Shown here piece by piece: positions 44,884 through 54,175 of a DNA stretch of 64,000 bases. The stretch lies in NCBI RefSeq assembly GCF_009865135.1, contig NZ_WWGH01000002.1, forward strand, positions 1,302,001-1,366,000, read 5' to 3'. The notes below the pieces were generated by a model. The model saw nothing but the letters and a program-made list of their open reading frames with translations, ran no database searches and was not told where the DNA came from. The DNA comes from Streptomyces sp. SID8374. GTDB lineage: Bacteria > Actinomycetota > Actinomycetes > Streptomycetales > Streptomycetaceae. Both the position numbers and the translations under genes were made by a program. How positions within the stretch are numbered: position 1 is the stretch's first letter; the number at the start of each line of letters is the position of its first letter.

Positions 44884-45567
44884 ATGGAAGATCAGTCAGT
44901 TGTGGATGTCGGCGATGTGCGCCTCGCGTACCGGACCTGGGGCGATCCGTTCGGCTCGCCCGTCGTGCTGCTGCACGGCCTGGGCGGTTCCGCCGCGGAC
45001 TGGGAGGCGGCCGGCCCCCTGCTGGGCCAGGAGTGGCGGGTCTTCGCCCTGGACCTGCGCGGCCACGGCGAGAGCGACTGGCCCGACGAGTACGACCTGG
45101 AGCTGATGGCCGAGGACGTCGTCGGCTTCCTCGACGAGCTGGAGCTGAACCGGGTGGGCCTGGTCGGCCACGGCATGGGCGGGGTCGTCGCCCGGATCCT
45201 GGCCCACGAGCACTCGGACCGGGTGGAGCGGCTGGTCCTGGTGGAGACCCCGGCCCCGTTCCCCGGCGACCCGGGTCCGGCCGGGCGGCCCGAGGGCCCG
45301 GTGGACTACGACGAGAACGCGGTGCCCGCCGTACGCGACCAGCTCGCCGACCCCGGCCCGGACGCGGACGAGGGCCTCGGCGAGATCGTCGCCCCCACGA
45401 TGATCATCACCGGCGGCCCGGAGAGCCGGATGCCGCAGGACCGCCAGGCCGACATGGCCTCCCTGATCCCGGACTGCCGGCTGATCACGGTCCCCGGCGG
45501 CCACCGCATGCACGAGACCCGGGCCGACCAGGTGGCCGCGCACATCACGGAGTTCTTCACCAGCTGA
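44884..45567 (+). CDS. Alpha/beta-hydrolase-fold protein lacking the nucleophile Ser
   Basis: 227 residues from an ATG. Typical fold marks are VVLLHGLGGSAADW (oxyanion region), ALDLRGHGESD and the C-terminal His segment PGGHRMHETRADQVAAH. The nucleophile elbow reads VGHGMGG with Gly97 (codon GGC) where hydrolases have Ser, so ordinary ester or amide hydrolysis is not expected. It may be a non-catalytic relative or use another chemistry. Stands alone between the chitosanase (divergent) and the HEAT protein. Confidence 0.85.
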   Translation: MEDQSVVDVGDVRLAYRTWGDPFGSPVVLLHGLGGSAADWEAAGPLLGQEWRVFALDLRGHGESDWPDEYDLELMAEDVVGFLDELELNRVGLVGHGMGGVVARILAHEHSDRVERLVLVETPAPFPGDPGPAGRPEGPVDYDENAVPAVRDQLADPGPDADEGLGEIVAPTMIITGGPESRMPQDRQADMASLIPDCRLITVPGGHRMHETRADQVAAHITEFFTS

Positions 45568-45634
45568 GGGGCCGGGGCCGCTGTGGGCGGCGGGGCCGAG
45601 GGCGTTGTCAGTGGTGGCTGCCATGATCGGCGCC

Positions 45635-47821
45635 ATGGACTTCGACCACGCCCTGTTCCTCGCCGAACTGGACGCCCAGCCCTGGGCTGCCTACACCCAC
45701 GCCTACGGCAGCGCCGAGGACGTCCCGGCCTGCCTGCGCGCCCTCACCGGGGACGACGACGCGGCGGCCGATGAGGCGCAGAGCGAGCTGTACGGCTCCA
45801 TCCTGCACCAGGGCTCGGTGTACGAGGCGTCGGCGAAGGCGGTGCCGTTCCTGGCCCGGATCGCGGCGGCGGGCATCCGTACGCCGGATGTGCTTCTGCT
45901 GATCGGCGGGATGGCGGAGGGCGGGGCGGACCCGGGTGGGAGCGGGCCCGAGGAGAGCGACGAGGTGGCCTGCCGCCGGGCGGTCGTCGCTCAACTGCCG
46001 CTGCTCCTGGCCTCGGTGGTCCACGAGGACCGTGCTGTACGTCAGGCCGCGGCCTGGGCGCTGGGGGCGACGGGGACGGCCGGGGCCGGCCGCGCCGTAC
46101 CGGTGCTCCGCGACCGGGCCGCCGTCGAGGGCGACCCGCTGGTCCGCGCCGAACTCCTCGCCGCCATGGCCCAGTTGGACCCCGAGGGCACCGCTCCGGC
46201 GGCGCTGGAGGCCATCGGCCCGGACAGCCCGCCGGAGCTGCGGATCGCGGCGCTGCTGGCCTGCGTGGACAGCGGGCTGCCCTGGACCCCGGCCCACCAG
46301 GAGGCGGTGCTGGCCCTGCTTCCCCTGGACCGCCTGGTCGCCGACCGGTTCGACCTCTCCCGCAGCGAGCCCTTGCACCACATCACCCTGACCCTGCTGG
46401 ACCGGGACACGGAGGCGGACCGGGAGGCGGTGTTCGCGCTGCTGGATGCCGCGTTGCGCAGGGGCGAGCCCGAGGCCCGTACGGAGGCGGTGTGGGCGGC
46501 CGCGACGGCGTGCGAGCTCTCGCGGAGTGCGCCCGCGCGGCTGGCTCCCGCGCTGATATCGGTGGCCACGGGGGGCGGGGCGGCTGCGGGGGCGGACGAC
46601 GTGCCCGGCGCCCTGTCGGCGCTGGCGAAGCTCGGGCCGTACGGGGCTCCCGCCGCCGAGGCGCTGGCGGCCCGCGCGGCGGGCGAGGGCGATGCGGCGG
46701 ACCGGGCCCTCGAAGCGCTGGTCGCCGTCGACCCGGTACGGGCGGGGCCCCTACTCGCCCGGGGCCTGGAGAACCGGCCCCGGGCGTTCGGAGCGGCGTG
46801 CGGCGGGCCCGCCGGTTCCTTGCCGGTCGTGCCGTACGGTCCCGAGCTGCTGGCGGCGGTCCGGCGTCGGCTCTCCGCGCTGGAGCCCGGCGGCCCCGCC
46901 CCGTTCCGGTTGGCGGCGCTGCTCACGGCCTGGGGCCCGGACGCGGCCGCCGTCGTACCGGAGCTGCTCGCCGCCCTGTCGGCGTACCCCCGGCTGCTGC
47001 CCGGGGTGCTGGTCGCCGTCTGCCCGCCCGGGCGCCGCGCCGAGGTCGCGGACGCGCTGCGGACACAGGCGGGGACCGGCCCGGTGGAGGGCAGGACCGA
47101 GGCGGCCCGTGCCCTCCATGAACTGACCGGTGACCACGGCCCGTTGCTGCCCCTGCTCGCCGAGCGGCTGGCGGGGAGCGCCGGGGGCGGCGGGGGAGCC
47201 GATGGGAAGATACGCGAGGCGGCGACGGCCGCCGGGGCTGTCGGGCCCTCCGCCGTATCGCTCGTACCCGCACTGCGCGCCGCGCTCAACCCGCCCGGCG
47301 CCGGGCGGAACAACCCGCAGATGGACGACGACATCGCGGTCGCCGTCGCCCTGCACCGCATCACCGGCGACGCGACGGACGCGGTCCCGGTGCTGGCCGG
47401 GGTGCTCGGTGACGGCGAGGCGCTCTGGCGGCGCTGGACGCTGGTCCGCGCGGCACAGGCGGCGGCCGGCCTCGGCCCGGCGGCCCGGGGGCTCGTCCCC
47501 GTACTGGAGGCACTGCTCACCGACCCCGAACAGGTGCCGTCGGCCGTCCGCGCCCTGCACGCCATCGCCCCGGACGAGCTGGACACGGCCCATGTGACCG
47601 GTCTCCTGCTGGACGCGGCGGAAGCGGGCACCGCCCCCTCCGAGGCCGTGGACACCCTGGTGGCGCTCGGCGTGGACACGCTCTCCGAGGAGCACCGGGC
47701 GCGGCTCACGGAGCTGGGGGAGCGGGACCGGAGAGTGGTGAGGTCCGGGCTGGACGGCACGGTAGAGGCAGCCGACGAACGGCTGCGCGCCCGGGTGCGC
47801 GAGGCGGTCAGCCGGGGATGA
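45635..47821 (+). CDS. HEAT-repeat protein
   Basis: 728 residues from the ATG that begins MDFDHALFLAELDAQPW; an ATG at 45623 is possible, and neither has a clear ribosome binding site. The protein is built of Ala/Leu-rich helical pairs (for example AVRQAAAWALGATGTAGA, ALSALAKLGPYGAPAAEAL) with the spacing of HEAT/PBS-lyase-like repeats from residue 100 to the end. No signal or membrane segment. It is probably a protein-protein scaffold; function unknown. Its end overlaps the convergent VOC gene by 14 nt. Confidence 0.85.
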   Translation: MDFDHALFLAELDAQPWAAYTHAYGSAEDVPACLRALTGDDDAAADEAQSELYGSILHQGSVYEASAKAVPFLARIAAAGIRTPDVLLLIGGMAEGGADPGGSGPEESDEVACRRAVVAQLPLLLASVVHEDRAVRQAAAWALGATGTAGAGRAVPVLRDRAAVEGDPLVRAELLAAMAQLDPEGTAPAALEAIGPDSPPELRIAALLACVDSGLPWTPAHQEAVLALLPLDRLVADRFDLSRSEPLHHITLTLLDRDTEADREAVFALLDAALRRGEPEARTEAVWAAATACELSRSAPARLAPALISVATGGGAAAGADDVPGALSALAKLGPYGAPAAEALAARAAGEGDAADRALEALVAVDPVRAGPLLARGLENRPRAFGAACGGPAGSLPVVPYGPELLAAVRRRLSALEPGGPAPFRLAALLTAWGPDAAAVVPELLAALSAYPRLLPGVLVAVCPPGRRAEVADALRTQAGTGPVEGRTEAARALHELTGDHGPLLPLLAERLAGSAGGGGGADGKIREAATAAGAVGPSAVSLVPALRAALNPPGAGRNNPQMDDDIAVAVALHRITGDATDAVPVLAGVLGDGEALWRRWTLVRAAQAAAGLGPAARGLVPVLEALLTDPEQVPSAVRALHAIAPDELDTAHVTGLLLDAAEAGTAPSEAVDTLVALGVDTLSEEHRARLTELGERDRRVVRSGLDGTVEAADERLRARVREAVSRG

Positions 47822-48185
47822 CCCTCCGGACCAGGTCGGGCGTCCACTCGACGTACTCGACCTCCGCCCCGTCCGCATGGCGGGCGTAGAGGAACCGCCC
47901 CGTCGGTCCGCCGGTCACCGGGGTGGTGACGGCGGCTCCGGCGGAGTCCAGCGTGGCCTGGAGGGCGTCGAGATCGTCGACGACGACGGTGGCCGAGGCG
48001 TGGGCGTACCGCGCGCGTTCCTCGGCCGGACCCGCGATGACCAGGAAGCTCCCGATGGCGGCGAGGGCGACCTCGTGGAACGCCAGCCGGAGGTGGGGCT
48101 GTTCGCCGGTGAGCTCCTCCAGCAGCGGCAACGCCTGGTCGAGGTCGTCGGTCCAGAGGCGTGCGTAGGTCTTGAGGATGGTCAT
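47808..48185 (-). CDS. VOC-family (glyoxalase/dioxygenase-fold) protein
   Basis: 125 residues from an ATG with GGGAG 8 nt upstream. A single VOC module pair is visible: KTYARLWTDDLDQAL, LRLAFHEVALAAIGSFLVIAG, HASATVVVDDLDALQ, GRFLYARHADGAEVEYVEW. The last Glu strand would be a metal ligand in active members. Substrate unknown; family members include glyoxalases and antibiotic-resistance proteins. An in-frame upstream extension through the repeat array is rejected. Confidence 0.82.
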   Translation of the reverse strand: MTILKTYARLWTDDLDQALPLLEELTGEQPHLRLAFHEVALAAIGSFLVIAGPAEERARYAHASATVVVDDLDALQATLDSAGAAVTTPVTGGPTGRFLYARHADGAEVEYVEWTPDLVRRVIPG

Positions 48186-48284
48186 GGCCGCGCTCCCGTG
48201 GTCTCGTCCGGTGACAGGGAGACCGTAGGCGCGTGGGGGGCCGACCTGGAAGAACGCACTTTTCGGTGAGAAAGGCACCGGAAG

Positions 48285-48580
48285 GGAACCCACCGGGGCC
48301 GGGCCCTCGCCTGCCGGGTCCGAGCCTGCACGGGCCGGGCCCGAGCCCTCGCCCGCCGGGTCCTGGCCGCCGCCCGCCGGGTTCGAGCCCACGCGCACCG
48401 GGTCTGAGCCCACGCTCACTGGGTCCGGGCCCGAGCCCGCGCGGGTCGGGTCCGAGCCTCCGCCCGCCGGGTCTGAGCCCGCACAGGCCGGGCCTGAGCC
48501 CACGCCCACCGGGCCCGAGTCCCCGCCCACCGGGCCAGGGCCCACACCCATCGGGTCCGAGCCCGCACGGGCCGCGCCCG
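48285..48580. repeat. Degenerate 24-bp minisatellite (about 12 copies)
   Basis: Units of the kind CCGGGTCCGAGCCCGCGCCC recur with a 24-bp period through the gap between the VOC gene and the DinB-like gene. Translated on the minus strand they give an 8-residue Gly/Ser/Asp/Pro repeat, but no start signal supports translation. Confidence 0.6.
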
Positions 48581-48624
48581 TCAGCTCCCGTCCCGGGCTC
48601 AGCCCCCCAGCGGCCGGTCCCCGC

Positions 48625-49254
48625 TCAGCTCCCCGGCCGCCACCCCGGCCGCCACTCCGGCCGGCGGCCGCTGAGGCCGATCACCCGGTCCAGCAGCGGG
48701 GCCTCGTCCGGCACCGGGACCGGCGGGCCGAAGATGCCCCCGCGGTCCGGGTCATCGTCGACCGGGGCGAGCAGGGCCGCGCAGGAACGCAGCTCGGCCT
48801 CCCCGGCCTCGTACGGCTGGCCGGTGGCCCGGGCCAGGTCCCAGCCGTGGATGACCAGTTCGTCGAGGGCGACGAGCCCCGCCACCTCGCCGGGCAGCTC
48901 CACCCCGCCCGCCCGGGTCATGCCCGTCCAGGCGTCGGGCGAGCGCCAGGCCGCCGCCACCTCCTCCAGCCGCCTGGGCAGCACCTCGCGCCAGTCGTCG
49001 TCGAGGACGGGGAGGGCGGTGTCGGGGGAGACGGCCGTGCTCGGCCCGAGGTCCTTGCGGGCGGCGTCGCGGAAGGCGGTGGCCAGCCCGGTCAGATGGC
49101 CGAGCAGCTCCCGTACGGCATAGTCCGGGCAGGGGGTGGGGCCGTCCAGCCGGGCGTCGTCGATCGCACCGAGCAGGCCGGTGATCCGCCGGGCGGCCGG
49201 CTCCAGATCGAGGGCGGGAGCGGGGCCGGAGGCATGCGTGCTGTCGGAGTTCAT
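48625..49254 (-). CDS. TIGR03086-type DinB-like (maleylpyruvate isomerase N-terminal) protein
   Basis: 209 residues from the ATG at 49254. Four-helix DinB-like protein with candidate metal His residues in RELLGHLTGLATAF and DELVIHGWDLARATG, as in mycothiol-dependent maleylpyruvate isomerase relatives. Actinobacterial members are probably mycothiol-dependent transferases. The ribosome binding site is weak. Ends with a Trp/Arg-rich tail. Confidence 0.82.
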   Translation of the reverse strand: MNSDSTHASGPAPALDLEPAARRITGLLGAIDDARLDGPTPCPDYAVRELLGHLTGLATAFRDAARKDLGPSTAVSPDTALPVLDDDWREVLPRRLEEVAAAWRSPDAWTGMTRAGGVELPGEVAGLVALDELVIHGWDLARATGQPYEAGEAELRSCAALLAPVDDDPDRGGIFGPPVPVPDEAPLLDRVIGLSGRRPEWRPGWRPGS

Positions 49255-49430
49255 ACAGGGCAGACCGGCCCGCGGCCGAGAACTCATCGGTACGGACCGT
49301 CCACCCGGGGGAGGGTGCGCGCGGCGCACACCGCCACATAGCGGAAGGTTCCTCGCCGTCCTCTTGTCGGCAACCCCCGCGCCATGTCATACAGGTCTGG
49401 ACCATTGCTGTCCGGATGGAAGGCACCACC

Positions 49431-50408
49431 GTGCAACGCCCCCACATATCTGCCGCGTTGGCCTGTTCCGCCCTGCTCCTCGCCCCCCTCCTCGTTGCCT
49501 GCGGCGGCAGCGCCGAGGCCGACACGCAACCCCCCAGCACCCCCGGCGGGGTGACCGCGCAGGCCAGCAGCTCCACCTCCGTGCACGTCATGTGGGAGGC
49601 CGCCACCGACAACAAGACCGTCGCCGGCTATGAGGTCTACCGGGGGAAGGCCAAGGTCAAGAGCGTCCCGGCGACCAAGACCATGATCGACGTCGACGGG
49701 CTGACGGCCTCGACGGACTACACCTTCACCGTCCGCTCCAAGGACACGGCCGGGAACCTCTCCGCCCCCAGCAAGGCCGTCCCCGTCACCACCCAGGCCA
49801 CCCCGCCCAAGGACGACACGCCCCCCACCGTCCCCACGAAGCTGACGGGCACCGCCGACGGCAGCCGGGGCGCCACCCTCACCTGGGGCGCGGCCAAGGA
49901 CGACGTCGGCGTCACCTCGTACGACATCTACCAGGAGGACTCCCGGATCCACAGCGTCCCGGCCTCCGAGACCACGGCGAAGCTCACGGGCCTGCGCCCC
50001 GGGACCGTCTACACCTTCACCGTCCGGGCCCGCGACGCCTCCGACAAGTCCTCCGCCGACAGCAACGCCCTCGACCTCACCACCGAGTCGGCCCCCGGCG
50101 CCCCCGCGAGCACCGCTCCCACCGGGCTGCGCACGGAGATCGGCAAGGAGGGGGCGGAGTTCACGGTCGATCTCTCCTGGGACCAGCCCGACACGGGCGG
50201 CGTGATCCCCGCCTACCAGCTCTATCTGAACGGCAAGCTGACCACCACCATCGTCTGGGGCGGTACGCCCCCGAAGGGCCGGGCCACCTACCGGCTGAAC
50301 CTCGCCGACCCGCCCGGCACCCGCTACTCGGTGAAGCTCAGGGCCAAGCTCCCGGACGGCAAGTGGGGCGACTTCTCGGCCCAGCCCACGATCGTCCTGG
50401 CGGACTGA
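49431..50408 (+). CDS. Lipoprotein with three fibronectin type III domains
   Basis: 325 residues from a GTG with GGAAGG 7 nt upstream; an ATG 15 nt earlier is less well placed. Lipobox LVAC (Cys24). Two FnIII domains (about 40-125 and 130-220: VMWEAATDNKTVAGYEVYR, LTWGAAKDDVGVTSYDIYQ, YTFTVRSKD) and a more diverged third (about 230-325). Exposed on the cell surface. FnIII modules in actinomycetes usually accompany polysaccharide hydrolases, but no catalytic domain is present. Function unknown. Confidence 0.85.
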   Translation: MQRPHISAALACSALLLAPLLVACGGSAEADTQPPSTPGGVTAQASSSTSVHVMWEAATDNKTVAGYEVYRGKAKVKSVPATKTMIDVDGLTASTDYTFTVRSKDTAGNLSAPSKAVPVTTQATPPKDDTPPTVPTKLTGTADGSRGATLTWGAAKDDVGVTSYDIYQEDSRIHSVPASETTAKLTGLRPGTVYTFTVRARDASDKSSADSNALDLTTESAPGAPASTAPTGLRTEIGKEGAEFTVDLSWDQPDTGGVIPAYQLYLNGKLTTTIVWGGTPPKGRATYRLNLADPPGTRYSVKLRAKLPDGKWGDFSAQPTIVLAD

Positions 50409-50504
50409 CGCCTCCTGGTCCATCCGCCTCTCAGGCGTGCGGCCCCTCGCCCCTTGTGATCCATTGGTCCCGGAATGGGCCGGAGGGACCGAAGGGGCTG
50501 CACC

Positions 50505-52043
50505 ATGGGACCGGGAGACGACCTGAGCACACGAGCGGAGGCGGAGGAGCGGCCCCCGGGCGGCAAGAAGTTCACCTTCCCCAGCGCCCTCACCATCCTG
50601 GCAATCGTCACGCTCGCCGTCTGGGCACTGGCCTTCCTCGTCCCGCCCGGCGCCTACGACCGCGACAAGGGCGGCGCGCCGGTCCAGGGCACGTACCACC
50701 GCGTCGACTCCGACCAGAGCTTCGTCGACCGGCTGAACGACCTCTTCCTCTCCCCGGTCAACGGCCTCTACGGAGTCCAGGACGCGGAGACGGGCGAGGT
50801 CGGCACGGACCTGGCCGGCGAGCTGTACGGCAGCGCGGGCGTCTTCCTCTTCGTCCTCGCCATCGGCGCGTTCATCACCGTGGTCTTCGCCACCGGCGCC
50901 CTGGACCGGGGCATCGGCCGCCTCGCCCACCGTCTGCGCGACCGGGGCGCACTGCTGATCGCGGGGGTGATGCTGGTCTTCGCGCTGCTCGGTACGGTCG
51001 AGGGCTTCGCGGAGGAGACGCTCGGCTTCTACGGCCTGATCATCCCGCTGATGCTGGCCCTCGGCTACGACCGGATGGTGGCCACCGGCACGATCATCCT
51101 CGGCGCGGGCATCGGGGTGCTCTGCTCCACGGTCAACCCCTTCGCCACCGGAGTGGCCTCCTCCGCCGCCGACATCTCGCTCGGCGACGGCATCGTGCTG
51201 CGCGCGATCATGTGGGTGGTCCTCACGGCTGTGACGATCACCTACGTCATCCGCTACGCGAACCGTGTCCGCGCGAACCCCGGCCGCTCGCTCTCCGGCT
51301 TCCTCCCCGGCGACCGCGACCACAACGCGGCGGAAGCGGCGGAACCCCCGCAGCTGACCCGGCTCCACCAGACCGTCCTCATCCTGGTGACCCTGGTCTT
51401 CGCCTTCATGATCTTCTCGGTCGTCCCCTGGTCCAGCGCCCTTACGGGCGACGCCGACGCGACCCCGTACGGCTTCGAACTCGGCTGGTCCTTCCCGCAG
51501 CTGGCCGCACTGTTCCTGGTCGCGGCGGTCCTCGTCGGCATCGTGGCCCGGTTCGGCGAACAGAGGCTCAGCGCCACGATCATCCAGGGCGCGGCCGACT
51601 TCATCTCACCCGCGCTCGTCATCGTGCTCGCCCGGGGCGTCACCGTCATCATGAACAACTCGCAGATCACGGACACCGTGCTGCACTCCATCGAGGGCGT
51701 GGTCTCGGGAACGTCGTCGGCGCTCTTCGCGGTCATCGTCTTCCTCGTCAACCTGCCCCTGGCCTTCCTCATCCCCTCCACCTCCGGCCACGCCACCCTC
51801 GCGATGCCGATCCTGGCGCCGCTCGCCGACTTCGCGGGCGTCTCCCGCGCGGTGGTCGTCACGTCCTGGCAGGCGGCGAGCGGCTGGATGAACCTCTGGG
51901 TCCCGACGACGGCGGTCACCATCGGCGGGGTCGCGCTGGCGAAGGTCGGCTACGACAGATACCTGCGGTTCGTCTGGCCGCTGCTGGCGATCCTGGCCGT
52001 GCTGATCTGCGGGTTCGTGGCGCTGGGGGCGGTGTGGACGTGA
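50505..52043 (+). CDS. YfcC/DcuC-type membrane transporter
   Basis: 512 residues from an ATG with AAGGGG 8 nt upstream. About 12 hydrophobic segments, opening with FPSALTILAIVTLAVWALAF. Marks of the YfcC/C4-dicarboxylate or arginine/ornithine carrier group are GAFITVVFATGALDRGIG, VNPFATGVASS, VIMNNSQITDTVLH and FLIPSTSGHATLAMPILAP. Probably exchanges or takes up a carboxylate or amino acid. Monocistronic; convergent with the nuclease-helicase gene. Confidence 0.88.
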   Translation: MGPGDDLSTRAEAEERPPGGKKFTFPSALTILAIVTLAVWALAFLVPPGAYDRDKGGAPVQGTYHRVDSDQSFVDRLNDLFLSPVNGLYGVQDAETGEVGTDLAGELYGSAGVFLFVLAIGAFITVVFATGALDRGIGRLAHRLRDRGALLIAGVMLVFALLGTVEGFAEETLGFYGLIIPLMLALGYDRMVATGTIILGAGIGVLCSTVNPFATGVASSAADISLGDGIVLRAIMWVVLTAVTITYVIRYANRVRANPGRSLSGFLPGDRDHNAAEAAEPPQLTRLHQTVLILVTLVFAFMIFSVVPWSSALTGDADATPYGFELGWSFPQLAALFLVAAVLVGIVARFGEQRLSATIIQGAADFISPALVIVLARGVTVIMNNSQITDTVLHSIEGVVSGTSSALFAVIVFLVNLPLAFLIPSTSGHATLAMPILAPLADFAGVSRAVVVTSWQAASGWMNLWVPTTAVTIGGVALAKVGYDRYLRFVWPLLAILAVLICGFVALGAVWT

Positions 52044-52087
52044 GGAGGCGGAACCCCCTCGTCGTCCGACCGCCGGAGCCCGGCCTC

Positions 52088-54004
52088 CTACACGTCGGTG
52101 AGCGTCTCCGAGCGGGAGAGGAGAGCCTCCGGTTCCGATGTGAGCTGTCCGCCCGAGACGAGTTCGCGGAGCCTGTCCCGAGTCTCAGCGTCCGTCGAAT
52201 AGATCACCGTTCCGACCATTCCGCGGGTCAGCAGCACTTTGTACGTATTGCGAATCAGCAGGTCCACCTCCCCGTCCGGGACGGACCTCTTGAAAACGGG
52301 ATCCTTCGACTGCCCTCGGTCCGTCTTCCACTGGCCCTCCCGCCAGACCAGATCGGGCCCGATGATGACGCCGCTCCAGTCGTACTCGAAGCCTTGGGCG
52401 GTGTACACGCAGCCGACCTGGCCGAAGCCGGCCGGGTCCGTGGCCCAGAGGGCGGAGGGCGGTGCGCCCGCGACACCGCGGTCACCGAACACGTTCCACG
52501 GCCGTTTCCAGTCGCCGATGACCACGTCGGCGGGCAGCGCCTCGCCGGGTGGCGTCTTCTTGGTCCACGGCCAGCAGTACCCCGCGGACATGCGCGCCCC
52601 GTAGCCGAGATCGCGCTTGCGGCTCAGGAAAGCCTCCATTTCGGCGGGGCTCTCGGCCACCATGAGCTGCATGCGGCCGTCGGGCCGCCATTCGGTGGGG
52701 CCGCCCGGCTTCAGGCCCAGGAGGCGCAGCACCCAGTTCAGGTAGGCGTCGCTGCCACCACAGCGGAACTGACTGTCCAGATGGATGACAGTGCACTCCA
52801 GCCCCTTGGCTGCGGCGGCTCGGCGGATCTGTTCCACGTCGCCCATCTCGCCCGGTCGCACTATCTGGTGCTCGTCCAGGAGGAACACCGGCACACGAGC
52901 GGCGTCGATCAGCTCATCGACCTGAGGCCGGTCACTGCGCTGCGCGGCGGGCGTGTAGCGGTTGGCGGACGTCTTCCGCATGCGATGGGCTTCATCGCAG
53001 ATGATGACGTCGAGGGCGTTGCGCTCAGCGGTCATGAAGCTGTTGAAGTATTTGAAGAGCTCCTGGACCTCCTTCTTGCGCGCGCCCGCGACCTTCCGCA
53101 TCGTCTTGGTGAACGACTGTGATCCCGTCGCGTGCAGCGCGGATCGGCCCTGCCGGTAGAGCTCGCCGAGCAGCGACAGCGCAATGACGCTCTTTCCCGT
53201 TCCGGGGCCCCCTTCGACCACGAGCACCTCCTTGCGGTCCGCCTGGGTGGCCCGCCTCACGGCCCCCATCACGGACTCGTAGGCGACACGTTGCTCGTCG
53301 AGGAGCACGAACTGCTCCCGATTGCGCACCTCTTCGGCTGCCACGGCCATGAGTTGCTTCGACGGCCCGATCTTTCCGGCCAGCAAAGCGTCTGCGGCCG
53401 CTGCGCCGTTGACAGGAGCGAGTCGTTCTTTGAGGAAGCGGATGAACTCCCCGCGAGTCTCCTCGCTGAAGATTCGGCCCCTCTCGCTCAGGCCCACCTC
53501 GGTCAGCCCCGCGATGCCGAACTGCGTAGCGTTGTGCAGATACGCCGCGCCGGAAACCCGGTCCGGGTGGTCTCCCAACGCTCCGTTGAACGCGACGAGG
53601 TAGTCGCAGTAGCCGCGAACCTGCTCGATCGGATTGAGGACCGGCCGGCTGTACGCGTCGATCCAGCACAGCGAGGGCTCACCCTCCTCCGGCGTCGCCT
53701 GGCTCCACTGCTTCAGTTCGATCACGACGTAGGACGGCTCTCCGGTTCTGGGATGAACCCCGGCCAGGACGGCGTCCGCCCGCTTGCTCGTCAGCGGCAG
53801 TCCGTACTCCAGCAGCACGGTGACCTCGTCGAGGCCTGCTTCCACCAGCACGTTCATCAGGGCCGGGATACTGCGCTCCCAGGAGCGGGCCTCGGCCCTG
53901 CTCGGCTGGTATCCGTGCTCCTGGACGAACCGCTCGGCGAGCCGAAGGAAGAGGCTGCCACCCAAGGCCTGAGCGGCGGCCGCGGAGACGGAATCACGAA
54001 TCAA
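52088..54004 (-). CDS. DUF2075-type helicase fused to a PD-(D/E)XK nuclease domain
   Basis: 638 residues from a TTG with GGGAG 6 nt upstream; no closer ATG or GTG fits. The N-terminal nuclease-like domain (about 1-230) has D77 in SKRADAVLAG and E96/K98 in VVIELKQWSQ, a complete D-ExK set. The P-loop ATPase follows, with Walker A VEGGPGTGKSVIALSLLG, Walker B VIICDEAHRMRK and the late motif VYTAQGFEYDWSGVI, as in DUF2075/Schlafen-type helicases. Base composition is visibly less GC-rich than in neighbouring genes, which suggests recent transfer. Related proteins occur in restriction and phage-defence loci, but no partner gene is evident. Confidence 0.87.
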   Translation of the reverse strand: MIRDSVSAAAAQALGGSLFLRLAERFVQEHGYQPSRAEARSWERSIPALMNVLVEAGLDEVTVLLEYGLPLTSKRADAVLAGVHPRTGEPSYVVIELKQWSQATPEEGEPSLCWIDAYSRPVLNPIEQVRGYCDYLVAFNGALGDHPDRVSGAAYLHNATQFGIAGLTEVGLSERGRIFSEETRGEFIRFLKERLAPVNGAAAADALLAGKIGPSKQLMAVAAEEVRNREQFVLLDEQRVAYESVMGAVRRATQADRKEVLVVEGGPGTGKSVIALSLLGELYRQGRSALHATGSQSFTKTMRKVAGARKKEVQELFKYFNSFMTAERNALDVIICDEAHRMRKTSANRYTPAAQRSDRPQVDELIDAARVPVFLLDEHQIVRPGEMGDVEQIRRAAAAKGLECTVIHLDSQFRCGGSDAYLNWVLRLLGLKPGGPTEWRPDGRMQLMVAESPAEMEAFLSRKRDLGYGARMSAGYCWPWTKKTPPGEALPADVVIGDWKRPWNVFGDRGVAGAPPSALWATDPAGFGQVGCVYTAQGFEYDWSGVIIGPDLVWREGQWKTDRGQSKDPVFKRSVPDGEVDLLIRNTYKVLLTRGMVGTVIYSTDAETRDRLRELVSGGQLTSEPEALLSRSETLTDV

Positions 54005-54175
54005 GGGAGACTCCCGGGCAGCACGATATGCGGTGTGCGGGTGGGGGCGTGTCCTGATGGGGAAGCCTGGCGGGCCGCGAAGTCGACAGGCAGAACACTA
54101 TCTCTTTCGGCATGAGCGGTCCTTTCGGAAGTTGCGCGCGGGACTGGCGTCTTGTCCCGGAAAGCAGCGACGGAA

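Noticed and set aside
47808..48551. Longer VOC protein including the octapeptide repeat region
   Set aside because: The ATG at 48185 has a good ribosome binding site and the VOC fold starts there; the repeat region lacks start signals.
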